Shown here one piece after another: positions 35,385 through 45,100 of a stretch of DNA of 64,000 nucleotides (positions are counted from its first letter, which is position 1; every line of letters begins with the position of its first letter). The stretch spans positions 669,832 to 733,831 of the forward strand of contig DDFJ01000004.1 in NCBI GenBank assembly GCA_002337125.1, written 5' to 3'. A program made the translations under genes and the position numbers. The notes under the pieces are model-generated. The model had not been told where the DNA came from and did no database searches. It was given only the letters and a program-made list of their open reading frames with translations. The DNA comes from Chitinophagaceae bacterium UBA1931 (GTDB lineage Bacteria; Bacteroidota; Bacteroidia; Chitinophagales; Chitinophagaceae).

Positions 35385-35773
35385 TCAACTGCTTTATCCC
35401 AATTCAGCACCACATCCATAAAAAAAAGCCGGTTAAGCTTTAGTACAATCCTGTTCAGATTGCTCTCGTCAAAGGTTATTTTTACAGATGCGGGCTGACC
35501 ATCACTAACAGCATACATCACCCCTTCGTACCGCTGTTTTTTTTCATTATACACAAGATCTTTGATCACTTCATATCCAATACTGTCAGTAGTTCTTGAA
35601 GAAGATTTAATTACTGCTGAATAGTTGTGTTCTGAAGTTTGTTTTATTTCATACAGTCTTGTTCTGTCGGCCGAATACCAGCAACCGTTAATCTGCTGTG
35701 CAAATGAAACAGAAGCCAGCACTAAAAACAAAAAGCTGCAGAACAGTTTCTTCTCTGAAAATGCATTAATCAT
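35381..35773 (-). CDS. Small secreted protein, unknown
   Basis: 130 aa from the ATG at 35773 (MINAFSEKKLFC); an ATG 24 bases further up is also open. Signal peptide ends SVSFAQQ, followed by a beta-rich domain (GCWYSADRTRLYEIKQTSEHNYSAVI, YEGVMYAVSD), similar in outline to DUF2147/lipocalin-like envelope proteins. The start lies inside the last codons of the upstream outer-membrane gene (8-base overlap), so the two are translationally coupled. Confidence 0.6.
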   Translation of the reverse strand: MINAFSEKKLFCSFLFLVLASVSFAQQINGCWYSADRTRLYEIKQTSEHNYSAVIKSSSRTTDSIGYEVIKDLVYNEKKQRYEGVMYAVSDGQPASVKITFDESNLNRIVLKLNRLFFMDVVLNWDKAVD

Positions 35774-37019
35774 ATCGACCGAATTTTCGTGTACCATACC
35801 ACATATCTTTTAATGTAAGTCCCAATGAAAACTGGAAGTAGTTTTCTCTTATCTGTTTAAGCGATGACAAGCCTTTTTTACCCGCTTCCATGCTCAGGTT
35901 AACTCCAATAATTCTTGAAAGATTTTTTCCTGCACCCAAAGTGAAAGCAACATCATTCACCCTGTTACCATTCAGTACCAGGTACGATTGTGAAGTCCTT
36001 ACACCAAGTGCCAGGTAATATTTTTCAAAATAATAATCACCAGCTTTAATACGGCTGCTGTATTCTATTCCACCACTTAAACCGGATGCATCCCTGATCT
36101 GTATTTTTGAATATCCTGTTTGCTGGTTTCCCCATTTCTGGTAATCGCCCTGCACATGAAACGAAAGACCACTTTTATTGAACAGACTGTATGCAACACT
36201 GAAGTTTGCAGGCATTTTAAACGACACATCTTTGTCTTTCATTTTTTTGAACAGTGTATCATTTTCAAAATACTGAGTTGAATTAAACCCGGATAATTTT
36301 GAATTTAAGGAAGCAGTTACACCAAAATTGTGTTGCCATTTCTTTTTCGGATCGGTATAATACTGAATGCCCACCTGAACACCTGCGCCGCTGTAATAAT
36401 CTGTCTGAAGTTGTAACACATCAAGCGAAAGCAATGAATTGTAATATTCAACACTGTGATGCAATGAACCGAAATACCACGAACCTGTTATACCTGCTGA
36501 AAAATGTTTACCAAATTCCCTTGCAAGTGAAACATAGGTTTGATAAATACCTCCGCTTCCATCTGTGTACTTGATGTAATCAATATTTTCATCATTAAGC
36601 GATGAATTAGTTGCATATTGATAGTTCACACTGCTGAAAGGTTTTAACCCTACTGCAAATGCAGATTTAGGTGTAACCTTATACGCAAGCGAAATACTTT
36701 TTACAATAAAATCTTTCGAAGGACCGGCAATTGTATCCACACCGGGAACTTTAAACCTGCTGATCCGCCCTCTTGTAAACATATTCAGGTTTACATTCTT
36801 GTAGGTTAAAGAAGTTAATGAAGCCGGGTTGGAAAAATTATAATACCCGTCATCACGCCTTGCAGCAGAAGCACTTCCTGTTGCACTGTATCTGCCATAT
36901 TCTGTTGTTTCAAGATCACCAATACCAATTGTTGAGTAAGGCGATGAAACATTTTGTGCTATTCCATTAAAATATAACAACACAAAACCTGCGATCAAAT
37001 ATTTTTTCTTGTTGTTCAT
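35766..37019 (-). CDS. Outer-membrane beta-barrel protein (FadL/PorV-like)
   Basis: 417 aa. Signal peptide (to about residue 21), then the N-terminal motif SSPYSTIGIGDLETTEYGRYSATGSA often seen in Bacteroidota outer-membrane proteins of the FadL/OmpP1 type, followed by 12-14 predicted strands (NFGVTASLNSKLSGF, FSVAYSLFNKSGLSFHVQGDY, YYLALGVRTSQ) and a C-terminal strand near FQFSLGLTL. It is 9 bases downstream of the DUF4270 lipoprotein gene, so an operon. Transport function inferred from the fold only. Confidence 0.75.
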   Translation of the reverse strand: MNNKKKYLIAGFVLLYFNGIAQNVSSPYSTIGIGDLETTEYGRYSATGSASAARRDDGYYNFSNPASLTSLTYKNVNLNMFTRGRISRFKVPGVDTIAGPSKDFIVKSISLAYKVTPKSAFAVGLKPFSSVNYQYATNSSLNDENIDYIKYTDGSGGIYQTYVSLAREFGKHFSAGITGSWYFGSLHHSVEYYNSLLSLDVLQLQTDYYSGAGVQVGIQYYTDPKKKWQHNFGVTASLNSKLSGFNSTQYFENDTLFKKMKDKDVSFKMPANFSVAYSLFNKSGLSFHVQGDYQKWGNQQTGYSKIQIRDASGLSGGIEYSSRIKAGDYYFEKYYLALGVRTSQSYLVLNGNRVNDVAFTLGAGKNLSRIIGVNLSMEAGKKGLSSLKQIRENYFQFSLGLTLKDMWYGTRKFGRYD

Positions 37020-37028
37020 AACCTGGTT

Positions 37029-38369
37029 TTACATTCCAAGAACATACATTTTAAGTTGAATAGAATTCTTCTGGCTCTGATCATTAACAATCAGGCGCTC
37101 CACACCTGCATCATAACTGCTTAATGATGATGTAAGCATGATTGCCGATTTTGAAAATTGCCCCGTGGTAATTTTATTATTGATAAAAGTGGTGATATCA
37201 TAACTGTAATATGTATTCTCTCCATACAAATTATCAATTACAAGACTACCGTTTAACAAACTGGAAGAAGAGGTATTGCCATCATAAAATCCTCCCAGCA
37301 ACTGGTTTGTATCATCGGTTGAAAAGAGATATAATTTTTTGGGTAAGGAATACGGAAAAGCAAGTGATGCAGTGTTGGGCCGTATAACGAGCAGCGCTTT
37401 TATCACCCGCATGTATGGATATTTTTCTTTCAGTGTAAGAAGTGAAGGAAACGAAATTTTGATGTAAGTTCCGAGTGGTGAATAGAGAAACGATTTATTG
37501 CCTGAAGCCGAACTTGAAACAAGAACTGAACTGTTTCCTTCTACAGAACCAAAATCGTTGTTAACTGCACGGAACTTCATTTGGTTAAACTGTTTGGCAG
37601 AAGCATAAGTAAAATCAAGATGCTTGGCTACAGCATACAAACCATTTTCGTGGTAAGAAAGACGCAGCAACGCAGAATCGGAAGGAGCACTGAAATAACT
37701 TACAGCAGAAGTAACAGTAGAATCAGCACAGATATACAACCCCCTGAAATAATCAACAAACAATTCTGAACTTGTAATTTCACTGGCATTGGTACGAAAC
37801 TTTTCCAATAGCTCTTTTCCCAGGTCATCCGATATCCTGATTTTTATTTCGGAACCCGATTTACCTTCAAGGTTGATAGTTTGAGCCGCAAGAAGATCAG
37901 TATAATGACGAAACGAAGTTGTGTTATAATAATAATCAGTTCCATCGCTTCGCTTGATATTATCTATAAGCCTGTACACATTTACCTTAAATGGTTTTGT
38001 GCTATCGCCGTAAAACGATCCGTTGGGTTTTAAAATCAGTTCAAGCGAATCAAACGTTACGTTCACATCAAACACAGGATTTGTTGAAGGCAATGACAGC
38101 TGCACAAATGAACCGGCATTTAATACGCCAATCTCCGGGTCGTTATGATAACCAACACAAAACAACTGGTGCGACGACGTTACAAACGAATCTGTTTTAC
38201 AGGTTGCAATCTCTGTTTCGTAATTATCGTAATAAGTTATGGAAGGATCCAGTTCCGTAGCCGACTCTCCAAACTGAATGTTCACTTTATTGCATGCACT
38301 AAGCAATACAACAATTGTTATGAAGCAGAGCACTGCCCCAATAATATTTTTGTTCACCATTAACAACAA
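37029..38369 (-). CDS. DUF4270-family lipoprotein
   Basis: 446 aa. Lipoprotein signal with lipobox LLSACNK; ATG codons at 38369 and 38360 are both usable. The domain is beta-rich with the DUF4270 features TDSFVTSSHQLFCVGYHNDPEIG and FDVNVTFDSLELIL. These lipoproteins are restricted to Bacteroidota and often lie beside Kelch proteins and outer-membrane barrels, as here. They are likely surface or periplasm-facing. Biochemical role unknown. A terminator hairpin lies between it and the upstream Kelch gene. Confidence 0.8.
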   Translation of the reverse strand: MLLMVNKNIIGAVLCFITIVVLLSACNKVNIQFGESATELDPSITYYDNYETEIATCKTDSFVTSSHQLFCVGYHNDPEIGVLNAGSFVQLSLPSTNPVFDVNVTFDSLELILKPNGSFYGDSTKPFKVNVYRLIDNIKRSDGTDYYYNTTSFRHYTDLLAAQTINLEGKSGSEIKIRISDDLGKELLEKFRTNASEITSSELFVDYFRGLYICADSTVTSAVSYFSAPSDSALLRLSYHENGLYAVAKHLDFTYASAKQFNQMKFRAVNNDFGSVEGNSSVLVSSSASGNKSFLYSPLGTYIKISFPSLLTLKEKYPYMRVIKALLVIRPNTASLAFPYSLPKKLYLFSTDDTNQLLGGFYDGNTSSSSLLNGSLVIDNLYGENTYYSYDITTFINNKITTGQFSKSAIMLTSSLSSYDAGVERLIVNDQSQKNSIQLKMYVLGM

Positions 38370-38380
38370 TCTTCGGTTTG

Positions 38381-38442
38381 AAAAAAATGAGGAGAAAACA
38401 CAGCGTTTGTATTTACCTCAACTCAAGCTGTGATTCTCCTCA
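38381..38442 (-). terminator. Terminator between the Kelch and DUF4270 genes
   Basis: On the minus strand TGAGGAGA and CACAGC pair with GCTGTG and TCTCCTCA around a 22-nt loop, followed by seven T. It lies just past the Kelch stop and before the DUF4270 start, so read-through would control the downstream genes. Confidence 0.7.
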
Positions 38443-38452
38443 AAAGAATTTA

Positions 38453-39481
38453 TCAGTTATCATCATCATCCTGGTCTGAGTTCGGGAAGAACTCCCACAA
38501 ATCATCAAAGCGTGTACTGCTGTTATGCCCTGTTGTTAAAAATCCTCTTGAATTAACAGTGAATGAAAGTGCACCTTCACGTGCAGTGCCTTCAAAACTT
38601 GTTTTCTGTTTCCAGGTATCATTGGTGATATCATACTCCCATGTTGTTCCAATTACACCACTTGTACTTCCAGTGGTGAGGTAAGCTTTATCGTTCATTA
38701 CAAAAATGGTAGCGTTGCTTCTTGTAATATTTGAACCATAATCATCATCGTAGGTTTCATCGCTCACACTGGTAATTTTTCTTTTCTCAGCCCAGTTATT
38801 TGCAACCGGATCGTACACCCAGAAATCTGCCAGGTAACTTCCGTTATTAATACCTGTAACTATATATGCTTTATTATTATTTACAAAAGCAACTGCATCC
38901 ATACGTTTGCTTCCTGCAAGACTTGCTTTCTGCAACCATTCATCGTTTACAGGATCATATTGCCACAGATCTTTTAAATAGTTACCATCATAACCTGTAG
39001 AAACATATCCCATACTGCCAATTGAAAAAGCAACTGCACCATAACGTTCTGTACCACCAAAGTCAGCAACCTGTTTCCACGTATTTGTTGTTGGATTATA
39101 CTCCCAGAAATCCTTGAGCTTTTTCAAACCATCATAACCTGTACCAACATAACCTTTACCATTTACTGCAAAAGCAACTGCACTGCTTCTTGCAACACCG
39201 GGAAAATCGGCTCTTCTATACCATGTTCCTGTTGACTGATCAAATTCCCAAAGATCTTTTAATCGGTCAGTTCCATCATAACCTAAGCCAACAAACACTC
39301 TTGTGCCAATGGTAAATGTTACAGCTTCTGTTCTTCCCACGCCTTCAAATTCAGAAGAACGTTTCCAGTTACCAATAATATCATCATCACTGCTGCTGCT
39401 TGATTTGGTGCAGGATGTAAGCATGAACGAAGTCATTCCCAGGATGACTGTGCTTAATTGTAAAAACCATTTTTTTCTCAT
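38453..39481 (-). CDS. Kelch-repeat lipoprotein
   Basis: 342 aa. Lipoprotein signal with lipobox MLTSCTKS, a Ser/Asp-rich linker, then five to six Kelch blades of about 48 residues, each with a pattern like GYVGTGYDGLKKLKDFWEYN followed by TNTWKQVADF. These form a galactose-oxidase-like beta propeller used for protein or carbohydrate binding. The catalytic Cys-Tyr of galactose oxidase is not apparent. Probably a surface lipoprotein working with the DUF4270 and outer-membrane proteins downstream. Confidence 0.85.
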   Translation of the reverse strand: MRKKWFLQLSTVILGMTSFMLTSCTKSSSSSDDDIIGNWKRSSEFEGVGRTEAVTFTIGTRVFVGLGYDGTDRLKDLWEFDQSTGTWYRRADFPGVARSSAVAFAVNGKGYVGTGYDGLKKLKDFWEYNPTTNTWKQVADFGGTERYGAVAFSIGSMGYVSTGYDGNYLKDLWQYDPVNDEWLQKASLAGSKRMDAVAFVNNNKAYIVTGINNGSYLADFWVYDPVANNWAEKRKITSVSDETYDDDYGSNITRSNATIFVMNDKAYLTTGSTSGVIGTTWEYDITNDTWKQKTSFEGTAREGALSFTVNSRGFLTTGHNSSTRFDDLWEFFPNSDQDDDDN

Positions 39482-39783
39482 CAGTGTACTTTTTATTCTT
39501 GAGTTTAATTGAGGTGTACAGTGAAACTTTCCAAAACTGCTGAACGCATGTGTGTAAAAATTTCACGGGGCAAATATTTTTTAAATGCCCGACAAACAAA
39601 ATGTTAAAGGAAATAAGGCGGACAAAACAACAGTTGAAACAGGCAAAAAAATCTATGAAGAAAAGCCAACCATTTTACAAAAACATGCATCAACACCTTT
39701 AACAAAACCTTTGTGAAATAAACGCTCAATTGCGCTGCTGAAAAAGGTTTGAGCCGCAATTTTGCACGCATTGAATGTAGCTG
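39482..39783. other. Intergenic region upstream of the LytS-type kinase
   Basis: 302 bases between divergent genes. A/T-rich with no terminator, tRNA or repeat that I can see, and no confident TAnnTTTG box. It must hold the divergent promoters of the Kelch gene and the kinase. Confidence 0.4.
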
Positions 39784-40956
39784 ATGAATAAAATTTTAAA
39801 AGACAGGAAAATAAGGAACAGTCTGATTACCCTTGTTGTAATTACCACTCCTCTCTTCGCCATACTTGGAGGCACACCGTTTGTAAGATTTGAATTAAAC
39901 AAGATCAATCTTTTTTTTCCGGGCATTTTACTCATTGCAGTTATTACCATTCTTTCCTGGCTGATAAATATTTTATTGCTTTCGCTGTCTGTGCGCTTTC
40001 AGTTACTTGAAAAAATATTTACAAGATCAATCATCAGTATTATTATTTGCTTAATTGCAGGAACAATTGTTATTTACTATTTCCAGAAAAATTTCCCTCC
40101 GCCACAGATTAAGTTTAATGAATCATTTCAAAGAAACAACCAACTGATTATTCAATCACCATCAGATAAAAATGCAATTCTGTTTCGGGGAAAAAATGAC
40201 AGCATGATCATGATGCCAGCGAGCGTTTTGAAACATCCGCCAAAAAATGCATTCTTTTTTCCGAGGATGCTTCACTTGCTGACCATTAACATCATCATCA
40301 TTATTCTGTGCGAACTGATTTTACTTTATTTCAACAAACAGCGCATTGAATTGGAAAATGAAAAATTGAAACAGGCTAATCTTGAAGCAAAAAATGATCA
40401 GCTGAAAATGCAGCTGCAGCCACACTTTCTTTTCAACTCACTGAACACTCTTCGGTTGCTGTTAAAAAAAGACCAGGAAAAAGCAGAAGATTATTTATTG
40501 ATGCTCTCGGATGTATTACGCTTCTCAACTGCATCTGCAAATGAGCCGCTGGTTGATATCGGGGACGAACTGAAATTCTGCCTTACTTATCTCGAAATGC
40601 AGAAAGTAAGGTTTAATGATATGCTCAACTTTAATATCGATAATAAACTTTTTTCGGCAGAAGGGAAAGTGCCGGTATTTGCTTTACAAACATTGGTTGA
40701 AAACGCCATTAAGCACAACGCTTTCTCCCAAGAAAAACCATTGAACATTGAAATAGATTATAACAGTGTAACACAGATGATTACTGTTAAAAATAAAATT
40801 CAGCCAAAACAAATAGCAGGAGTTACAACCAAAGTGGGTTTAAAAAACCTTGCCGAACGTTACAGGCTGATGTTTGATGAAGACATTATCATCAAACATG
40901 ACAACAACGAGTTTGCCGTAAGTATTAAATTAATTCACCCAGGAAACAACAGTTAA
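39784..40956 (+). CDS. LytS/YehU-type sensor histidine kinase
   Basis: 390 aa. Four hydrophobic segments (about residues 12-32, 38-62, 80-98, 160-180) with a short periplasmic loop between the last two, a coiled coil, then a His_kinase domain with LKMQLQPHFLFNSLNTL (phospho-acceptor His214) and a HATPase part containing ALQTLVENAIKHNAF. The N-box and short G-box form are those of LytS kinases. The LytTR regulator follows 25 bases later, so they form a two-component pair. Signal unknown. Confidence 0.9.
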   Translation: MNKILKDRKIRNSLITLVVITTPLFAILGGTPFVRFELNKINLFFPGILLIAVITILSWLINILLLSLSVRFQLLEKIFTRSIISIIICLIAGTIVIYYFQKNFPPPQIKFNESFQRNNQLIIQSPSDKNAILFRGKNDSMIMMPASVLKHPPKNAFFFPRMLHLLTINIIIIILCELILLYFNKQRIELENEKLKQANLEAKNDQLKMQLQPHFLFNSLNTLRLLLKKDQEKAEDYLLMLSDVLRFSTASANEPLVDIGDELKFCLTYLEMQKVRFNDMLNFNIDNKLFSAEGKVPVFALQTLVENAIKHNAFSQEKPLNIEIDYNSVTQMITVKNKIQPKQIAGVTTKVGLKNLAERYRLMFDEDIIIKHDNNEFAVSIKLIHPGNNS

Positions 40957-40981
40957 TTGTATTTACAAGTAAACAAACAAT

Positions 40982-41737
40982 ATGAACGTAGTTATTATTG
41001 AAGATGAAAAACTTGTTTCGGAAGATCTGGCCGAAATGATGCAGTCAATTGACAGCAGGATTACGATTACCAAAACCATCAGTTCGGTTAAGGAAGGCAT
41101 TCAGTATTTTGAAACCAACCCAACTCCGCATTTAATTGTCAGTGATATTCAGCTGGGCGATGGTTACAGCTTTGAAATTTTTAAAGAAGCACAAACAAAC
41201 ACTCCTGTTGTGTATTGCACAGCTTTTGATCAACATGCATTGCAGGCATTTAACAACAACGGGATTGCGTACATTCTTAAACCGTACAACAAACAAAGCA
41301 TTTGCCAGGCAATTGATAAATATAAAATGCTGAAGCAACCTGAAACAGGCAACCAGCAAATCAATTACGATTTATTAATCGCTGCCCTCAGTAATTCAAA
41401 CAAGCATCAAACATTACTGGTCAATTCAAAAAACAAAATCATACCAATCAAAATTGCTGATGTAGCTTACTTCTGCATTGAACATAAAAACACCACACTC
41501 ACAACTTTCCAGAATCAGAAATTTTACATAAATCAAACGCTGGAAGAACTGGAACTAATGTGCAATTCTTCGTTTTACAGGGCAAACAGGCAATTCCTCA
41601 TCAACAAATCAGGAATTAAAGAAGTACAGCATTACAGCCTGCGTAAACTTTTTGTAAAAATGAGTGTTGATACAAGCGAAGAAATCATCATCAACAAAGT
41701 AAAGGCAACCGATTTCCTGAAGTGGCTGAAGGGATAA
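40982..41737 (+). CDS. LytTR-family response regulator
   Basis: 251 aa. Receiver domain (residues 1-120) with acidic pair IIEDEK, phospho-acceptor Asp55 in LIVSDIQLGDG, and KPYNKQ at the conserved Lys. The LytTR DNA-binding domain covers about residues 140-250 (LLVNSKNKIIPIKIADVAYF, FYRANRQFLINKSGI). It is the partner of the adjacent kinase. LytTR regulators bind short direct repeats in promoters; targets unknown. Confidence 0.93.
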   Translation: MNVVIIEDEKLVSEDLAEMMQSIDSRITITKTISSVKEGIQYFETNPTPHLIVSDIQLGDGYSFEIFKEAQTNTPVVYCTAFDQHALQAFNNNGIAYILKPYNKQSICQAIDKYKMLKQPETGNQQINYDLLIAALSNSNKHQTLLVNSKNKIIPIKIADVAYFCIEHKNTTLTTFQNQKFYINQTLEELELMCNSSFYRANRQFLINKSGIKEVQHYSLRKLFVKMSVDTSEEIIINKVKATDFLKWLKG

Positions 41738-41775
41738 TGTAACTAAAGTCACCGGTACCAACTACGGCAAAAGCC

Positions 41776-41783
41776 TAACTTTG
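41776..41783 (+). promoter_or_regulatory. -7 box (TAACTTTG) for thioredoxin
   Basis: Exact TAnnTTTG match 15 bases before the ATG at 41799. It overlaps the upstream TTG start at 41781 and so decides the start. Confidence 0.55.
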
Positions 41784-41798
41784 CATCAAATAAAACAA

Positions 41799-42176
41799 AT
41801 GGCAACAGTACGACTTACAACACAGGATTTTAAAGATAAAATCTTCAACTACGAAACGGAGAAAGACTGGAAATATGATGGTCCCCTTCCGGCAATCATT
41901 GATTTTTATGCTGACTGGTGTGGTCCCTGCAAAATGGTAGCACCTGTGCTGGAAGAATTGTCAACTGAGTATGAAGGAAAAATTGTGATTTATAAAGTTG
42001 ATACCGAAGTTGAAATGGAACTTGCATCGGTATTCGGCATTCAAAGTATTCCTACTTTCTTATTTATTCCTGTAAATGGTGATCCTGTAATGCAACCGGG
42101 AGCTTTCCCTAAAAATGTATTTAAACAGGTAATTGAAGAACATTTATTAGGCACAGTTAAAGAAGAAGAACAATAA
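41799..42176 (+). CDS. Thioredoxin
   Basis: 125 aa, normal for thioredoxin with a short N-terminal extension. Cytosolic disulfide reductase with active site FYADWCGPCKM and the cis-proline loop GIQSIPTFLFIP. No signal peptide. Start at 41799 because a -7 box overlaps the earlier TTG. Monocistronic, converging on the large kinase gene. Confidence 0.93.
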   Translation: MATVRLTTQDFKDKIFNYETEKDWKYDGPLPAIIDFYADWCGPCKMVAPVLEELSTEYEGKIVIYKVDTEVEMELASVFGIQSIPTFLFIPVNGDPVMQPGAFPKNVFKQVIEEHLLGTVKEEEQ

Positions 42177-42198
42177 TTGCATAAACCGGTTTTTAGAT

Positions 42199-45100
42199 TT
42201 ACTGGTTATCCAAAACAGGCAGCTCCACGAAAAAGGTGCTGCCTGTTTGTTGCTCTGTTTCGAACCAGATTTCACCTTTCATATTTTCCACAATACTCTT
42301 ACACATTGCAAGACCTAAACCTGTTCCCGAAGTTTTTGTAGTAAAGTTGGGATAGAAAATCTTTTCATGCAGCTCAGGTGCAATTCCCTGCCCGTTGTCA
42401 GCCAAACGAACAAGCACTTTTCCATCAGTGATTGTATAACTTATTTGTACAACAGGCTTTTTGTCGTCGCCAGCTGCTTCAAATGCATTACGGATAAGAT
42501 TCGTGAACAAACGGTTGAGTTGTGTTTTATCGGCCATTACTGCAACCTCAGCGCCCGGTTCATAAATCACTTCACCATCTTCATCCATACTGAACAGATC
42601 AACAACAGATTTGATGGATTTTGCCAAATCAACTTTTTCAAGTTTGGGATTGGCAATGTTTGCAAAGCTTGAAAAGTCGGAAGCGATATTAGAGAGATAA
42701 TCGATCTGTTCAACCAGTGTTTTAGCAACACCCTGCGAAATATTTTTTGTATCGGGCGAATTGGAATCAACCGCTTTCTGCAGGTATTGAATACTCAGCT
42801 TCATTGGCGTAAGCGGATTTTTGATTTCATGTGCAACCTGTCGTGCCATTTCACGCCAGGCACCTTCACGCTCACTTCTTGCAAGCAGGCTGGCACTTTC
42901 TTCGAGTTGCTTCACCATTTTATTGTACTGCTGAACCAGTTCACCAATCTCATCATTCCTGTTCCATTTAATTTCTTCATTGGCCATTCCAAGTTTTACC
43001 TGTTTCATTTTTTCACTGATGATGGTAAACGAACTGGTGATACGGCCTGTTACAAAAAATGCAATCAATCCTGCAATCAGAAATACAAATGCATTCAGGT
43101 TGATGAGTGTTACCAGGAAACTTGAAATTTCCTGCTTTAATTCGTTTTGTGAAGTAAAGTAAGGAATGTTGATGTATGCATAGGTTTTACCTTCCTCATC
43201 ACGCACCGGCATATAAATACTCATGTACGATCTTGAACCCACCCGTTCATCTTCAATTGACTGAACCAAATATTCTTTTGATAATTTATAAAAAGCACGG
43301 GGATTTGTTTTCCTGCTTAACATACCCTTATTGTAATAATATGGCTGCGATGAAATGCGCAGGTTGCCTGCAGGATCGTAAATATTAATATCAACTCCGT
43401 GTATTTCTGAAATGCGGTTTACTTTCGCCTGCAGATCACCGGCAGTTACATCATCATAAACTTTCAGCACATCATCAAACATTGCATGTTCTTTCAATGC
43501 ATTTTCCACTTCGCCCTGCATAATACGGATGGTTCTGCTCAGGCGTTCTTTATTATTCCTGCTGTGCCTGTTAATAAAAAAGAAGATGGTTGAAATACCA
43601 ATGACCACAAATGAAAGAATACTGATACCAATGATGGTTGTATGCACCTGTGAGCGGAATGTAAGCTGCAGTTCTTCCTTCCACCTGGTTAAATTAAAAC
43701 CTGTTCTTGTTAAAAATTGTATTGAACGGAATGCAGCCATCATCAGCAGGAAAACAAAAAACAGGTAAGCAAATAAGGTGATTGTTTCAAGCAAACGGTT
43801 TTCCTGTTTTGCAACAATTACTGTAAGATTTGCTGAAGTGTACCATAACTCGCTGTATCCGTTCCGTTGCACTTTTTTGTACGACAGCTGTTCGGCCTGT
43901 ACATTATTTAAATGAATTGGAAAAGGATAATCATTAAAGCTGTTAATGAGTTCTTTGTTTTTGTACACTGCATATGAATACTCAGGCATGCTTTCAGGCA
44001 ACGGGTTCGTTACTTTGGAAAACAGCTGTGATGCAATTTTTTCATCACTGTAATGCTTGGGCCTTGAAAGAATAAACACATACCCCAAGATTTTATTTGA
44101 TGAAGTATCTTTTACTTCTTTTCGTGCGATATAATAAAACTTATCAAACGATTCTTCGTGGTATTGCCAGTCTCGTACCGAAGTTGGTTTGCTTTGCAGT
44201 TTAAAAATCAGGTTCAGCGTATTAAACGAAATTGAATCTGCATTATACAGCGGTGCTTCAAGTTCATCAAACGTATATACTTCCGAATCAAACTTGTTGA
44301 GATAACCGCTGAAGTGTTCGCCAATTAAACTGTCTTTTAAATACTGGTTATTCCCCGGTGTTGTAAACCTGTAAAAGTTATCCGATAAAAAATCACTCCG
44401 TAAATTCCTGAAAGCAATTCCCAGCAGGCTTTCAGCCGAAGGATCGGTTTGAAGGCTTAATTTTTCAGCCATGCGTTTCCTGTCTTCCCATTCTCTTTCC
44501 GCATTTTGTGTAACAAGCATAACGGTTAATGAAAGTGAAAAGAAAAACAACCAGAACACGTTGCGTCCGCCCGAAGCAAGAAATCCCAGTTCAGCATCAG
44601 GTTCATTCATCAACAAAATCACCAGTAAAACCCAGATGAGTAAACTAAGATGAAACGAAACCGAACCCGAGTTAATTGTAACAGTGAGATAAAGCAAACC
44701 TGTAACGGCAACAGCGATGTATTGAACACCCTGTTTATCTTTTGCAAATTTTTTCAGGTAAAGAATCAAGCGTTCAGCAACGAGGTAATAATTCAATGCA
44801 AGACATCCAAGCACAATAAACCCAAAGAAGCTGAAGCTGTTGATTAAACCAAAAAAGTTGGTTACATCAAACGAAATCTGCGAATCAGCAACAAGACTGC
44901 GGGTAATGTTGCCAAACAAAATTGTAAGTGATACAATGGCAACTGAAACAATGGCAATACCTGCTTTATCGTTTATCTTAAAATCAAACAGTTTCTGCGG
45001 GCTGTATTTTCGTATAAATGAAACCACCCATAACAACAGGAATGAATTAATCAATAAATCGCCCAGCGATTTCAGGAAATTATTTGAACCGTAAACAGCA

